A stretch of DNA of 64,000 nucleotides. It comes from Fonsecaea monophora (taxonomy: Eukaryota; Ascomycota; Eurotiomycetes; Chaetothyriales; Herpotrichiellaceae). Below, in pieces: positions 31,512 through 41,238 of this stretch (position 1 is the stretch's first letter; every line of letters starts with the position of its first letter). The DNA is taken from positions 992,001 through 1,056,000 of the forward strand of contig NW_019173932.1 in the NCBI RefSeq assembly GCF_001642475.1, written 5' to 3'. The translations under genes and the position numbers were made by a program. The notes below the pieces were generated by a model, which saw only the letters and a program-made list of their open reading frames with translations, did not search any database and was not told where the DNA came from.

Positions 31512-34319
31512 TCATGCGGACCTGATCTCGCCGGCAACGGCGTGGCACAGCTCGACCTCCACCCCGGCCGAGAGCAGGACGCTGATCCAGAGCCTCTGCG
31601 TGTCGCTGAGCCGGTCGTTGGCGGACTTGACTTCGGCGAAGAGGATCTGTCCCTTTGCTTGTCGTCCGGGTTGGTTAACCTGGGTATGAGGATGGGCGTG
31701 GGCATGAGTATCAGTGTGAGTCCGGCCCTGGTGAACCTTCCACAGCACCAGGTCCGGCACGCCGCCGCCCCGGCTCTGATACTCCTGCGCCATGACCAGC
31801 ATGACGGTCCCCAGCGCCTGGCCCTCCCAACAACCCACCAACTCCAAGAGGTCGTCCTTTTCAAACTCGTCCCACCTCACGCCGACGATGCACGTCCGTC
31901 TCTCGTACTCTTGGTCCCACACCCGCCGGACAATGTCCACGGCCTCGCCGTTGGAGATCTGATTGATCCTCGCCAAAATCTCGGGCATGCGGGCCGAGAA
32001 GAAACTGTCCGTGTGGAGATCGAGCGGGCAGGTCTGGTAGGACGTTTGAAAGACATTGGGGATGTACGGGTTGAAGAAGAGGATGTCGTAAAACACAAGG
32101 CCGAAGATGGTCCGCAGGATGCCGCCCTCGGAGTGGTAGCCTTTGTAGCCCAGTACGTGGCGATAGTGGGAGAGACACATTGATTCAACGGACACAGGAA
32201 GGTTGGTGTCCAAGTGGTCAAGCCAGACTGTCTTGCCTCCCAGAGCTGGATTGCTTTGCTGATTGGAAAGAGAGGCGCGTTTGGTGCTGCTAGTGGCTGC
32301 TACATCGCTCTCCACGGCCGTGTTGACGCTGTTCTTCCTGCTGAGAGCGAGAGTGCGTGACGGTGTGTCCTCGCGGCCTTGCTCGATTTTGATGCCCACG
32401 ACATCCCTCTCCACAGCTTTGCCGAGCCTCACATGCCCAAAGTCATGCTGTTCTCGAAGGGGCACACGCAATTGCTTTTCCAATTTCTTCACCCGCTTCT
32501 GCAGGTCGTAGTGGTAGATGACGTGGCATTCTTTGTCTTGAAGACCCAGCTCACAAGTCTTCAAGGCGACACGCTTCCAATACTTTTTATTGGCCTCGAA
32601 CGATCGGCCTTCGTCAGGCATGAGAGCGTGCATGTAGTGTTCTTCCAACAGCGCTCTGCGTTGGTACCATGCTCCTCTCCTCGCTGCGTGAAAGAGTCGT
32701 TGTCCCAGTAGCTCGTTCAACAGCCCGTGCTCACGAAGATGCTCTTTGAACCGAGCGAGAGGCTGAAGAGCCTTGTGCACAATGCGCGTATACACCCACG
32801 CAGGGCTGAAGCGACGCAGATAAGCACCCTCACCACTCTCGTAGATGCGGTCCTCTTTCCTCTGTTCCTCTGCTAGCAGGGCTTTCCACCGCGGATACAC
32901 GGCCTCGAAGATGTCTTTCACTTCCTCTAGAGCCTTTCGGCCCGGTGTCCCGTTAAACTCGAGGATGTTGTCGACGCGAAACTGGGTGCGCAGACTGGCT
33001 TCGAATTCGAGGAGACGAGCACGAGACTCGAAAATGGTGGTCGACCGACTGACAATATACTCAGGGAAATTGCGACGGGATATCTTGGCCAGAATCAACG
33101 TCGTCAAGCTCTTCTCCGTCCATTCCGTGCTACGGTAGAAGACAAGATGTACCCGCTCGAAAAGCTTCAGCGGCGTGAGAGAAAGTCGGACGCAACGACC
33201 TGTCCGATCGAGGATTTTCTTCGTGAAGTGAGCATCTCGATTCGCACTTGTTGAGGTGTTTGGCGTGCTCAGCCCACTGCTTTCCTCTTCGTCCTCATCA
33301 TCGTATGTCGAGTGATTGTCCTCGGACATCGCACTTCCCGACTCCTGCGTCTCCGTGCGCCTGAGTTCTTTGAACCCCAACCCAGCTTGTCTGCCACTGG
33401 TACGGCGGAAGTTGTGCAAGAGTTCTCGCTTGTTCTTGCCTTGCACCTTTGCCTCCTTCGCCAGAGTTTTCAATTCGTCCAAAAGCAATAGACTGCTGGC
33501 CTCATCCAGCGTTTTGATGTGTTCTGACGAACATTCGGCAAAGGTAAATGTTTCGCCCAGAACCGTGCCTTCGGGGGGTTCCAATTCACCAGGGTGGACA
33601 CTGGGCTTCTCGTCAACGGGAGGTAAAGGTCTTTCCTTCTGCAACTCGGCCACGGCCGCCTCCATGTCTGCAACATCGCTGTAGTACTGCAGGTCTTTGA
33701 CGCGGAACCATTTGCTGGTCTTGCGTAGAAACAGCCGCACGTAAAGGTATTGCGCTTCATAGCTGAGTTCTCTCCAGAGACCAAATAGCCTCAACTCGGC
33801 TTCGTCGAAGAGATGCTCTTCCTCGTCGAGGACCGTGTCCAGAGCGAGGTTGAAGGCGTCCACGTAAATCGAGCTGCGTCCTCGAATCCAGGAGCGAGAT
33901 TCGAGCCTTGACAAGGTCGTGTCTTCATCGCGGCGGTCTTGGTCGTCATGTACGTATTCACTTGCCTTGTAAGCCTCATAGGCCTCGATGGCTTCTTCGT
34001 CTGTCTTGACCGGGGGCAGAGTAGCCTCCAACTGTGTCGCCCGTGGAGGGTCGGCCTGTTCAGAGAAGACGTTTCCTTCCCGCTCTTCTTCCGAGTCTGC
34101 AACCTCTTCTTTGATCTTCCGCTTCTGCGTTGACTTGCCCGGAGACTCGCGCTTCGGGCTCGTGGTAACAGTAGCGGCGGATACGGTGGCTCTTAGCCGC
34201 TTCGCAGGCGGGGTGGGAAATTCGTCGTCGCCGTCATGAAAATTGGTGGATGAGGGGTGAGGGATTCTAGTGCCCATCAAGCGGTTGTGTACGGACGGCG
34301 ACCTGCGCTCGAGCGGCAT
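31512..34319 (-). CDS. FAN1: Fanconi-associated nuclease 1 (FAN1), VRR-NUC domain
   Basis: An intronless gene of 935 residues from ATG 34319. FAN1 is a structure-specific 5' flap nuclease that unhooks DNA interstrand crosslinks. A SAP-like helix pair (about residues 280-310, LLLLDELKTLAKEAKVQGK) precedes the TPR-like middle region with the family block RRGAWYQRRALLEEHY. The C-terminal VRR-NUC nuclease domain holds GGGVPDLVLW (Asp near residue 855) and LFAEVKSANDRLSD (Glu and Lys near 893-896), the PD-(D/E)xK metal site. The N-terminus is Lys/Ser-rich and disordered. The ubiquitin-binding zinc finger of the human protein is not present, as is usual in fungi. The ATG is the first in the frame; only a GTG lies further out. 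It ends facing AGC1. Confidence 0.95.
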   Translation of the reverse strand: MPLERRSPSVHNRLMGTRIPHPSSTNFHDGDDEFPTPPAKRLRATVSAATVTTSPKRESPGKSTQKRKIKEEVADSEEEREGNVFSEQADPPRATQLEATLPPVKTDEEAIEAYEAYKASEYVHDDQDRRDEDTTLSRLESRSWIRGRSSIYVDAFNLALDTVLDEEEHLFDEAELRLFGLWRELSYEAQYLYVRLFLRKTSKWFRVKDLQYYSDVADMEAAVAELQKERPLPPVDEKPSVHPGELEPPEGTVLGETFTFAECSSEHIKTLDEASSLLLLDELKTLAKEAKVQGKNKRELLHNFRRTSGRQAGLGFKELRRTETQESGSAMSEDNHSTYDDEDEEESSGLSTPNTSTSANRDAHFTKKILDRTGRCVRLSLTPLKLFERVHLVFYRSTEWTEKSLTTLILAKISRRNFPEYIVSRSTTIFESRARLLEFEASLRTQFRVDNILEFNGTPGRKALEEVKDIFEAVYPRWKALLAEEQRKEDRIYESGEGAYLRRFSPAWVYTRIVHKALQPLARFKEHLREHGLLNELLGQRLFHAARRGAWYQRRALLEEHYMHALMPDEGRSFEANKKYWKRVALKTCELGLQDKECHVIYHYDLQKRVKKLEKQLRVPLREQHDFGHVRLGKAVERDVVGIKIEQGREDTPSRTLALSRKNSVNTAVESDVAATSSTKRASLSNQQSNPALGGKTVWLDHLDTNLPVSVESMCLSHYRHVLGYKGYHSEGGILRTIFGLVFYDILFFNPYIPNVFQTSYQTCPLDLHTDSFFSARMPEILARINQISNGEAVDIVRRVWDQEYERRTCIVGVRWDEFEKDDLLELVGCWEGQALGTVMLVMAQEYQSRGGGVPDLVLWKVHQGRTHTDTHAHAHPHTQVNQPGRQAKGQILFAEVKSANDRLSDTQRLWISVLLSAGVEVELCHAVAGEIRSA

Positions 34320-34653
34320 GGATGTTTCAAAATGCTTTTCCCGGACAAGAAAGTGGCAGAGAAAAGGACACAACACTGGGCGAGATTCATAAATCCAGAT
34401 CGATCTCCTATCCCGCCATCTGGTGGGGAATGCGGCATTGGGGATGAACGATACGCGTCGTGGTGACGCGCAGTCACGAGTTTTGGGGATGCAGCAAAGT
34501 TAGGCCATGCCACACCTCCTTAGCCGACTGCGTGGTGCAACTTGGGTGCCTGCCGTTATGGGTGTGATAACTTGTCATTACTAGATGATATGTCGATATT
34601 ATCTAATTCTACCAAGCTCATTGGTACAATCTTCCACCCAGCGACTCAGCCAG
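34320..34653. promoter_or_regulatory. FAN1 upstream region
   Basis: This 334-bp stretch lies between the carboxypeptidase stop (34654, minus strand) and the FAN1 start. It must hold the FAN1 promoter and the carboxypeptidase terminator. No distinct motif is seen. Confidence 0.5.
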
Positions 34654-36564
34654 CTACAATGGAGTAGTGCCAGTAAAGTTACCAGTCTGCGTCGTAAAGT
34701 CACCCATCTGGGTCAGGCTCTTGATCCTACCCAGCAAAAACTCGAGCTGTCTGTACGCGGCGCCGGGGACGTATTGAGGAATCTCGTGACCCGCCATGTC
34801 GACCGTCACCCAGGTCAATCCTCTCTCGGTGTGCGTGGTACCCATGAACCCACCGCCTCCGACCAAGCCCACGGGTGTGGCGGGGATGGGCTGGTTGGTG
34901 GTTTCTTGAATCACGAACCCAATCGAGGGGTTGTATGGCACAAAGAACTTGTCAGAGGGTCTCTTGGAGAAGCCCTGGGCGCCGTTCCAGGTCATGTTGT
35001 TCAGGGTCATCAGCGTGCCGTTGGTCATGAGCAGATAGTCCAAAAGGCCGCTGCCAACGATGACATTGTTGGTGTGTTCGATAACGTGAGGAAGGGCTGT
35101 GAAGGACGATGGGTCAGATTGGTCGCCTTTGGGGAATAGAGTGTCGTCGCCGCAGATCACGTAGTCGGTAGGCGGGGCGTGGATAGCAGTTTGGACGTCG
35201 CTGCGGTTGAAGTAGTTGTTTGGTCCGTTGCCGAGAGATGGGAAGCCCAGCTCGTCATTCAAGAACGGGCAGTAGTCTGTCAGACGAGTCACACGTTGTT
35301 ACTTTGATGTTCTTTTCATAGGCCACCATGTTCAAGGAGACGTCAAAAGAGCCTCGTCTTACCTGTCAAGTGATAGAAGTTGAAACAGGGGTTCACGTAG
35401 AGTTCGGCAAACAGGATGTCTTCCCAGATGAAACAATCTGTGGCAGCCAAGGTCAGCGCCAGCTCAATGATCCGCGAGAGCCACCTACCTGGGTTTGATG
35501 CATTCACCGGCTCCATAAACTTGCCCTTGGGTGGGAAGGTCAATGCATTTTCCATGTACTCGATATAGCCGCAATCCTCGGCGCGCTTGTTTATGGCAGC
35601 CACAAAAGAGTCATTGAGGGCGAAGACATTGGCATAATTGTTCATGTGGGTGACGGCAGGCACTGTGCTCTTGATATCAGCTAAAAAATGACCAAGTCTG
35701 GTATCCGGGAAACTTGAGGCTTACCTTCGTTGAGCACAGAGTTGAGTCCAATACTGGGGTCGTTGATTTGGATGCCAGCAACGTTGTAGAAATCGGTGTT
35801 GTTCTGATCAATCATATAGCTGGCGATGTACGGAATGTACTGCCCAGCATACGACTCGCCAGTGAGATAGACCTTGCGTCCCGTCAGGTTGAAGGTGGTC
35901 ATAAAGTTTTTCCAGAAGCCGGCAAATTGTCTGCCAACATCAACCTCGTTGTTGATCTTTGCTGGGGCTCCCGGCGCAGCAGGCGAGAAACCCGTGCCAA
36001 TAGGCTGGTCAACGTAGACCATGTTGGTCAGGTTGGTGAAGGAGAATGGGTTTGGTAAGGGAGCGTAGGTCCCACTCTGCCACAGGAACGGGCCATGTTC
36101 TTGCAGAAGCCCGTCAAGCGAGCTGCACCCAGGTCCGCCGTTCAACCAGATGGTGATCTCGTCCGAAGCCGCAGGGTTATCGGAGGGGAAGAACCAAAAG
36201 AACAGTTGATTCTGGTTTGAGCTGTTCCCATCGATAGAGAGTGTGCCCGCATAAGACTCGCCAATATCAAAGTCAACCAGTGGCACGCCGGTACCGTTGA
36301 CAGCGAACTCTGGTCTTTGTCAGTTCCCATTTGGGCCTCACGTCTGAAATATCGAGATCTGGCCGACTCACTCTGGGTCTGAGGCGTCAAGAAGCTCGGC
36401 TGCTGCCTCTTCCTGAGCAAGGGCACAGACCGGCGTTCTCGTGGTGGCGCCGGAGCTGGAGCTCTCTGAGCCAACCTCTGAGCTGCCAACTTGTGTGGGT
36501 TCGACACAGACTGCGCAAGGGCGCCAGCCGCCAGCGACGCGATCAAAAGGCCAGAGAAATGCAT
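34654..36564 (-). CDS. Secreted serine carboxypeptidase (peptidase family S10)
   Basis: Five exons (36372-36564, 35725-36309, 35489-35662, 35363-35437, 34654-35276) with all phases closing encode 549 residues. It begins with a signal peptide (MHFSGLLIASLAAGALAQ) and a basic propeptide-like region with a KR pair. The mature part has the oxyanion block WLNGGPGCSS and the catalytic triad Ser217 in GESYAG, Asp422 in SGLLDYLL and His506 in AGHEIPQY. Several N-glycosylation sequons (NGT, NLT, NNT, NTS) support secretion. Members remove C-terminal residues from peptides at acidic pH, in the vacuole or outside the cell. For the second intron I chose the 62-nt version ending CACAG, because it yields NEVPAVTHM, the usual family junction; a 44-nt version would add six residues. 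Confidence 0.93.
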
Positions 36565-37638
36565 GGTGTCCACTTGCTTGTAAGACCAGGCAGGAGATGC
36601 CAAACAGCAGAGGCGTGGAGACCGCGACCAAGCAGAGTATTTATGGCAGACATGTCAACCCGCAGGTACCTTAGCTCGAGCTACCCTGCTACCTTGCCAG
36701 GTAGATCTTCATACCCTTCAACCGGGGGCAAGGTGTCGCATGACGCACTCGAGCCAGAAGGCTGCAGCGAGATAGGAAGGTTGCATTTGGTTTTAAGGTC
36801 CGCGGATAGCGCTTCGTCCAAGGGGGAGCCACGGGAGCTTGACCAGCACTACCAAAAGGCTTGATAAAGCTTCATCCTGGTGGTTTGTGGGGGAAGGGTG
36901 GATGTTTGGGGGACAATCATTGCCCTTTGGAGCAGGTGAAGTGACTGTAGCACCTCATGCCTTGGAAGGCTTGTGCCGAGGGATGTAACTAAGAATGAGT
37001 CGTTCCGCTGTCTGATTGCAATCGAGCTGCTTCTGTGGTGGATGATAGCGCTGATCCATGCATAAGTCACTCGTACGAGGTACAAGTCGCAGATCCATCA
37101 AGCGGAAATCCCCCGGATGGATACATCGAGCACCCATGCACACCAGGTGAAGGCGACTTACAATCAAGGATGTACTCGGTACATCGAGCAGAAGAGATCA
37201 AGCGAGCAAGGTAAACGAAATGCATGTGCCCTTCCTTGCCCAGGTACATAATCACAAGATGCTTGTAGCAGCTACAATCTGACTATGAATCCTGACAATT
37301 TTATTCCAAGAGCTCAACTCCAATCGGAAGAGTGTCTGTCTCTTTTACAGCCACAGCTCCAATTCCTTCTCTCCTCCCTTCCATACAAGCACCGACTTCA
37401 GCCCCATCCGCCCTATCCGTACCTCGTAGATAAAGTGCAACTTGCGTTTGACGAAGAAAAAAAAAAAAATCAAACTTATTCGAAGAGTTCATCATCCAAA
37501 TTACACTAAATACGAAGAGTCGCCGAGGTGGGCATTCCTGGGGTATACATGCATCCTCCACGCACAAAACTAAAAGTCCAACAGTGCTCATGTCGCTTGA
37601 AATCCAATCATCCTGCGTGCTTTTGCTCCGACATCACC
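36565..37638. other. Carboxypeptidase promoter and permease 3' region
   Basis: About 1.07 kb between two minus-strand genes, with a poly-A run near 37,460 and several GGTAC/GCTAC-rich bits near 36,665. Short frames only; nothing is recognisable. Confidence 0.55.
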
Positions 37639-39486
37639 TCACACTTTGTTCAGGATGGCCTTGTCCATGTCTGAGGCCGGGGCTGGCGAAATCCCACTGC
37701 CCGAGTCGGACCCTTCCTTCCCGTCGATAACGTTTTGGTCTTGTCCAAGCATCATATGTTGGATGTTCACCTTTGGTCCTGTGAACCACTTGTGGGCGTC
37801 CACGACCCACCAGATCAAGATAAACAGCATCGGCCCGCCCCACACCAAACAGGTCCAGTTCATGAGAGAGGCGTCCAGATCCGATCCTGTCACGCTGGGC
37901 AAGCAGAGGATAGGGATCATCAACAAGGTGAAGCATGTTGATGCCACACCGATGGGATACGAGTATTTGCCCAGGTGCCATGGACCGCGACGGAACCGGT
38001 TGCCCACGAAGAAAGTTCGGATCGTGATGGGAATGGTAAAGGCGACAAAGGCGGCAATGGCGCCGACACTGAAAATAGCCCCGATAGACGCCTCACCTCC
38101 AAAAAGGAGGAGCGTCAGGAGAATTCCCACAACGCAGTTCAGCCAGACGGCATTGACTGGAGTTTTGGTGATTGGGTTGACTTGCTTCCACAGATTGGAG
38201 TAAGGGAAGCAGTTATCACGGGCGTATGCGAAAGTGACCCGTGATGCGGCGACCATACAGCCCTGCCCCATGGAGAAGCCGCAGATGATGGTCATTGAGA
38301 GCAGAGCCAGAGCAGTGTTTTTCGGTAGGATTTGCACGAGGTAGGTGGCCCAAGGCTGACCGATATCCGAATCGAGGACGTCGTCGATATCGATCACGGT
38401 ATAAGCCACGACCAATTGCAGGAACCAGCCCATAATACCGCCAACGCCAGACGTCAGAACGATGGCCCGAGGACTGGCAATGTTTGCATTGCTGCACTCC
38501 TCTGCAAGATGGAAAGGGGCGTCGTATCCCGACATGGTCCAGATGACGGCGATGAACGACATGAGCAGAGCGACTCCATTGGGAAAGTCCGTCCCCTCGT
38601 AGAAGTTGCCCCAGACAGTGCTGCTCTTGGTGAAACGGGGCAATCCCTGGGACCCACGGGTGGTGGCCGCGGGAATGGTGATAATGGTAATGACCAAGGC
38701 AATGATGTTGAACGTGCTCCCATACGAGTTGAAGGTGGCGATCCAGCGCGTAGGCATGGATGAGATGCACGCATGTAGAATCATGATCAGAGTGGTCAGG
38801 AGGAAAACTTGGTAGTTCTGGGGGACGTAATCTGGGTTGGTGATGGAGCCGGCTGCGAGAATCATCGAAGCCAAAGCATAGTCGACTGAAGGGGCGCCTG
38901 TGACTTGGACCAGCCAATTCGACCAACCAGTGATCCAGGCAGCCAGGGGGCCATATCCTGAGGGTGCCAGCACGGCCGCAGCGTAGTACAAACCGCCCGA
39001 GGTGGGCATAGAGGAACACAACTCAGCTATTGTTATGTTAGTTGTGGCACATTAGCATTATCTTTGCAGCAGCGAGACGTACCCATGCCCATGGCAACAC
39101 ATTGAATGAAAGCCATAGCAATCAGCCAACCCCATGTCATACCAGGGGTCCCGGCATAGCCCATGCCATAGTACAGAGTCGAAGCGAAGGACGGAAGCAA
39201 GCCGAGAACGGCGAAAGAAACGCAAAACGACGTCCATAACGAGAATTCTCTCTTAAATTCAGGGCTGTTTGTATGTTAGAAACGATGCGGCGCAACAGAG
39301 AACCTGCAGCATTTAGAGAAGCACATACACGTAACCAAGCGCAGCGAGAACCTCCTCATCGGCAGTCAACTCTCGGTCAAATATAGGCACCTCGCTGGGA
39401 GGCAGCACAGAGGTCACAGGCTCCTCTGCAACCGACTTGCGGTGTCCTCCTTGCGAGGTGACGCTGAGGTTTCGGTCTGCACTCAT
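37639..39486 (-). CDS. APC-superfamily amino acid / choline-type permease
   Basis: Exons 39329-39486, 39083-39264 and 37639-39026 (introns of 64 and 56 nt) encode 575 residues. The first splice gives LGYVPEFKREFSLWTSF, the conserved start of transmembrane helix 1 in the fungal GABA/choline permease group. The second gives ELCSSMPTSGGLYYAAAVLA, the conserved helix 3 signature. About 12 hydrophobic helices follow, with GWSNWLVQVTG, the acidic-flanked HLAEECSNANIASPRAI loop and ITKTPVNAVWLNC, all typical of the Uga4/Hnm1-like subfamily. The cytosolic N-terminus is Ser/Glu-rich. It imports amino acids, GABA or choline across the plasma membrane with protons; the substrate cannot be told from sequence. 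The long downstream frame alone would miss the first 113 residues. Confidence 0.93.
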
Positions 39487-41238
39487 AATGGCGCCAGAAA
39501 CGTGGGTATGTTATTTGGATGAGATTGAAGTTTTATGCATGTGCAATGACGTCCAGCACCAGATTCAGACGTAGGTGTTCGAACGACCTTGGTGTGTAGA
39601 CTGCGAGAGGAACCAATGCGCTCAGTAAAGCGACCTAGCGATATGGGCGAGAATCAATGTGAAGCACACACGAAAAGGACAACTCTGAATGAGAGGCAAG
39701 AAGACCGTATTCATAGCAGAATGCCCGCCGAGGATCTTTTTAATCAAGTCATGCATCCCATCGCGAGCTGGGAGAACAGAAAAAAGCAGAGCGAAGCCAG
39801 GCGAGCCTGTCACAGCGGGAGAAATTGCGCAGGGGCCGCGAGGCGATGGACATGAATTGGCCTCTGAGAAGCACCAGCTAAGCCTTGATCGGGAAACTTG
39901 ACGCTGGTTATCGGCAGGGTGGAGTCTTTCTCCAGAGCCCAGCGGGGCCCATGACGAGGAGTGGCAGGTTCATACGGGTATAGTATCGCATGGAGAGATT
40001 TTGATGAGAGAGCTGAATGGCTGGCGAAGGGTGAGGAAGAGATAAGACCAGGTCGGAGAGGGGCACCAGAGGGGGCAAGAGACCGCTACTGGGCACGAGA
40101 GGAGGGGGGCGACTTGTGGAGGAACGGGCCACCGACCTACGCCTAGGTACTTGGCGAGTAACACAGGGTCCAACAGTGGGCGTCTCCGTGGGTAGCTAAA
40201 GCCTAAAGAAACTCTTGGTAGGCGAGCCTAAACCTGCTGTTGACCACTAGAGACAATTATCGCCAACGTATGGGGCAGATTGTCACTAAAGGCAGTAAAG
40301 GTATCAGCACCATCATCAGCACCATCAGCAACTGCAACAATCCCAAACACCTCAAAAAGTGCCCCTTGTAAGGAATGCCACGCGACAATCTCGTTGACTA
40401 ACTATCTATTGGTCTTGTAAGCCGATAGCTCAACACACCTCTTCACTTCTCTCGCCTTCTCTGCCTCGATCCAGAATCCATCCCAACCTGCATCTATGAC
40501 ATGATATTGTCTATCAGCACCTCTCTTCTTATCAGCTCCTCGTTGACTCGTTATGCTTACCCGATATGACCAACACGCCTGGTGACGCCGCACTTCCACC
40601 ATCTCCTTCTCCGCGAGAAACTCTCTTGGAACAAGCAGCACCGTACCTTACTCATCCTTTGCCTTTACGCCCGTTGCGCCGTCAGCCCATCTATCTCTTC
40701 AAGAGGTGGGAGGGATTTATGAGCAGGTGCAGGTGCAGGGCCAGACAACTACCTAGGTAGATACCTGACTCACCGAACAAAGTACCTCTATGAGATCTTT
40801 CTCTGCGGCTCTCAATTTTGCCTCACGATAAGCTGTCACGCTGTCTCCGCCCTATCCGATATTTCTAATGACCGAGTACCTGAATTTCGCTTCTTCGCTT
40901 GTACCATGCCCCGCGGCCACGTCGGTCGGCTCCTAGAAATCAGGGCTGTAGCATCAGTGGAAGCTATCCATGATATTTCATGGGTATGCCGCATCGCCCT
41001 ACCCAATTCGGAATTCGAGTGTTGACCTACAAGTGCGTTCATCTCCAGGTTTCGCCAACCTCCCGCCTTTTTGAGCAGCTACAACCATTGGTTTGTCCCT
41101 TGTATGTTGTTTCTGTATATATCATTCTCCCTATCACCAAAGCGTGTGACAGGGATATCTTTCTATCATGTATCTCCTTCGTGCTCCCTGTAACTTGCTT
41201 CTGGCAACGGACATCAACGGTCTCCCCCTCGCCTCCAA
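39487..41238. other. Permease promoter region, 1.75 kb without genes
   Basis: This lies between two minus-strand genes. It contains a CATCAGCAC repeat (40,302-40,331) and a perfect 12-bp palindrome CTACCTAGGTAG (40,749-40,760). Short frames only; none is recognisable. The left part is the permease promoter. Confidence 0.5.
40302..40331. repeat. CATCAGCAC short repeat
   Basis: Three near-copies of atcagcacc stand in tandem in non-coding DNA. Confidence 0.6.

Noticed and set aside
31503..32183. 226-codon plus-strand frame
   Set aside because: It lies antisense to the VRR-NUC end of FAN1, which has clear catalytic motifs.
35681..35724. 44-nt version of the second carboxypeptidase intron
   Set aside because: It closes in phase, but it is shorter than the other introns here and adds six residues; the 62-nt version has a GCTGAT branch site and gives the usual family junction.
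38216..39019. 267-codon minus-strand frame rich in His/Arg
   Set aside because: It is an out-of-frame reading of the permease membrane helices.
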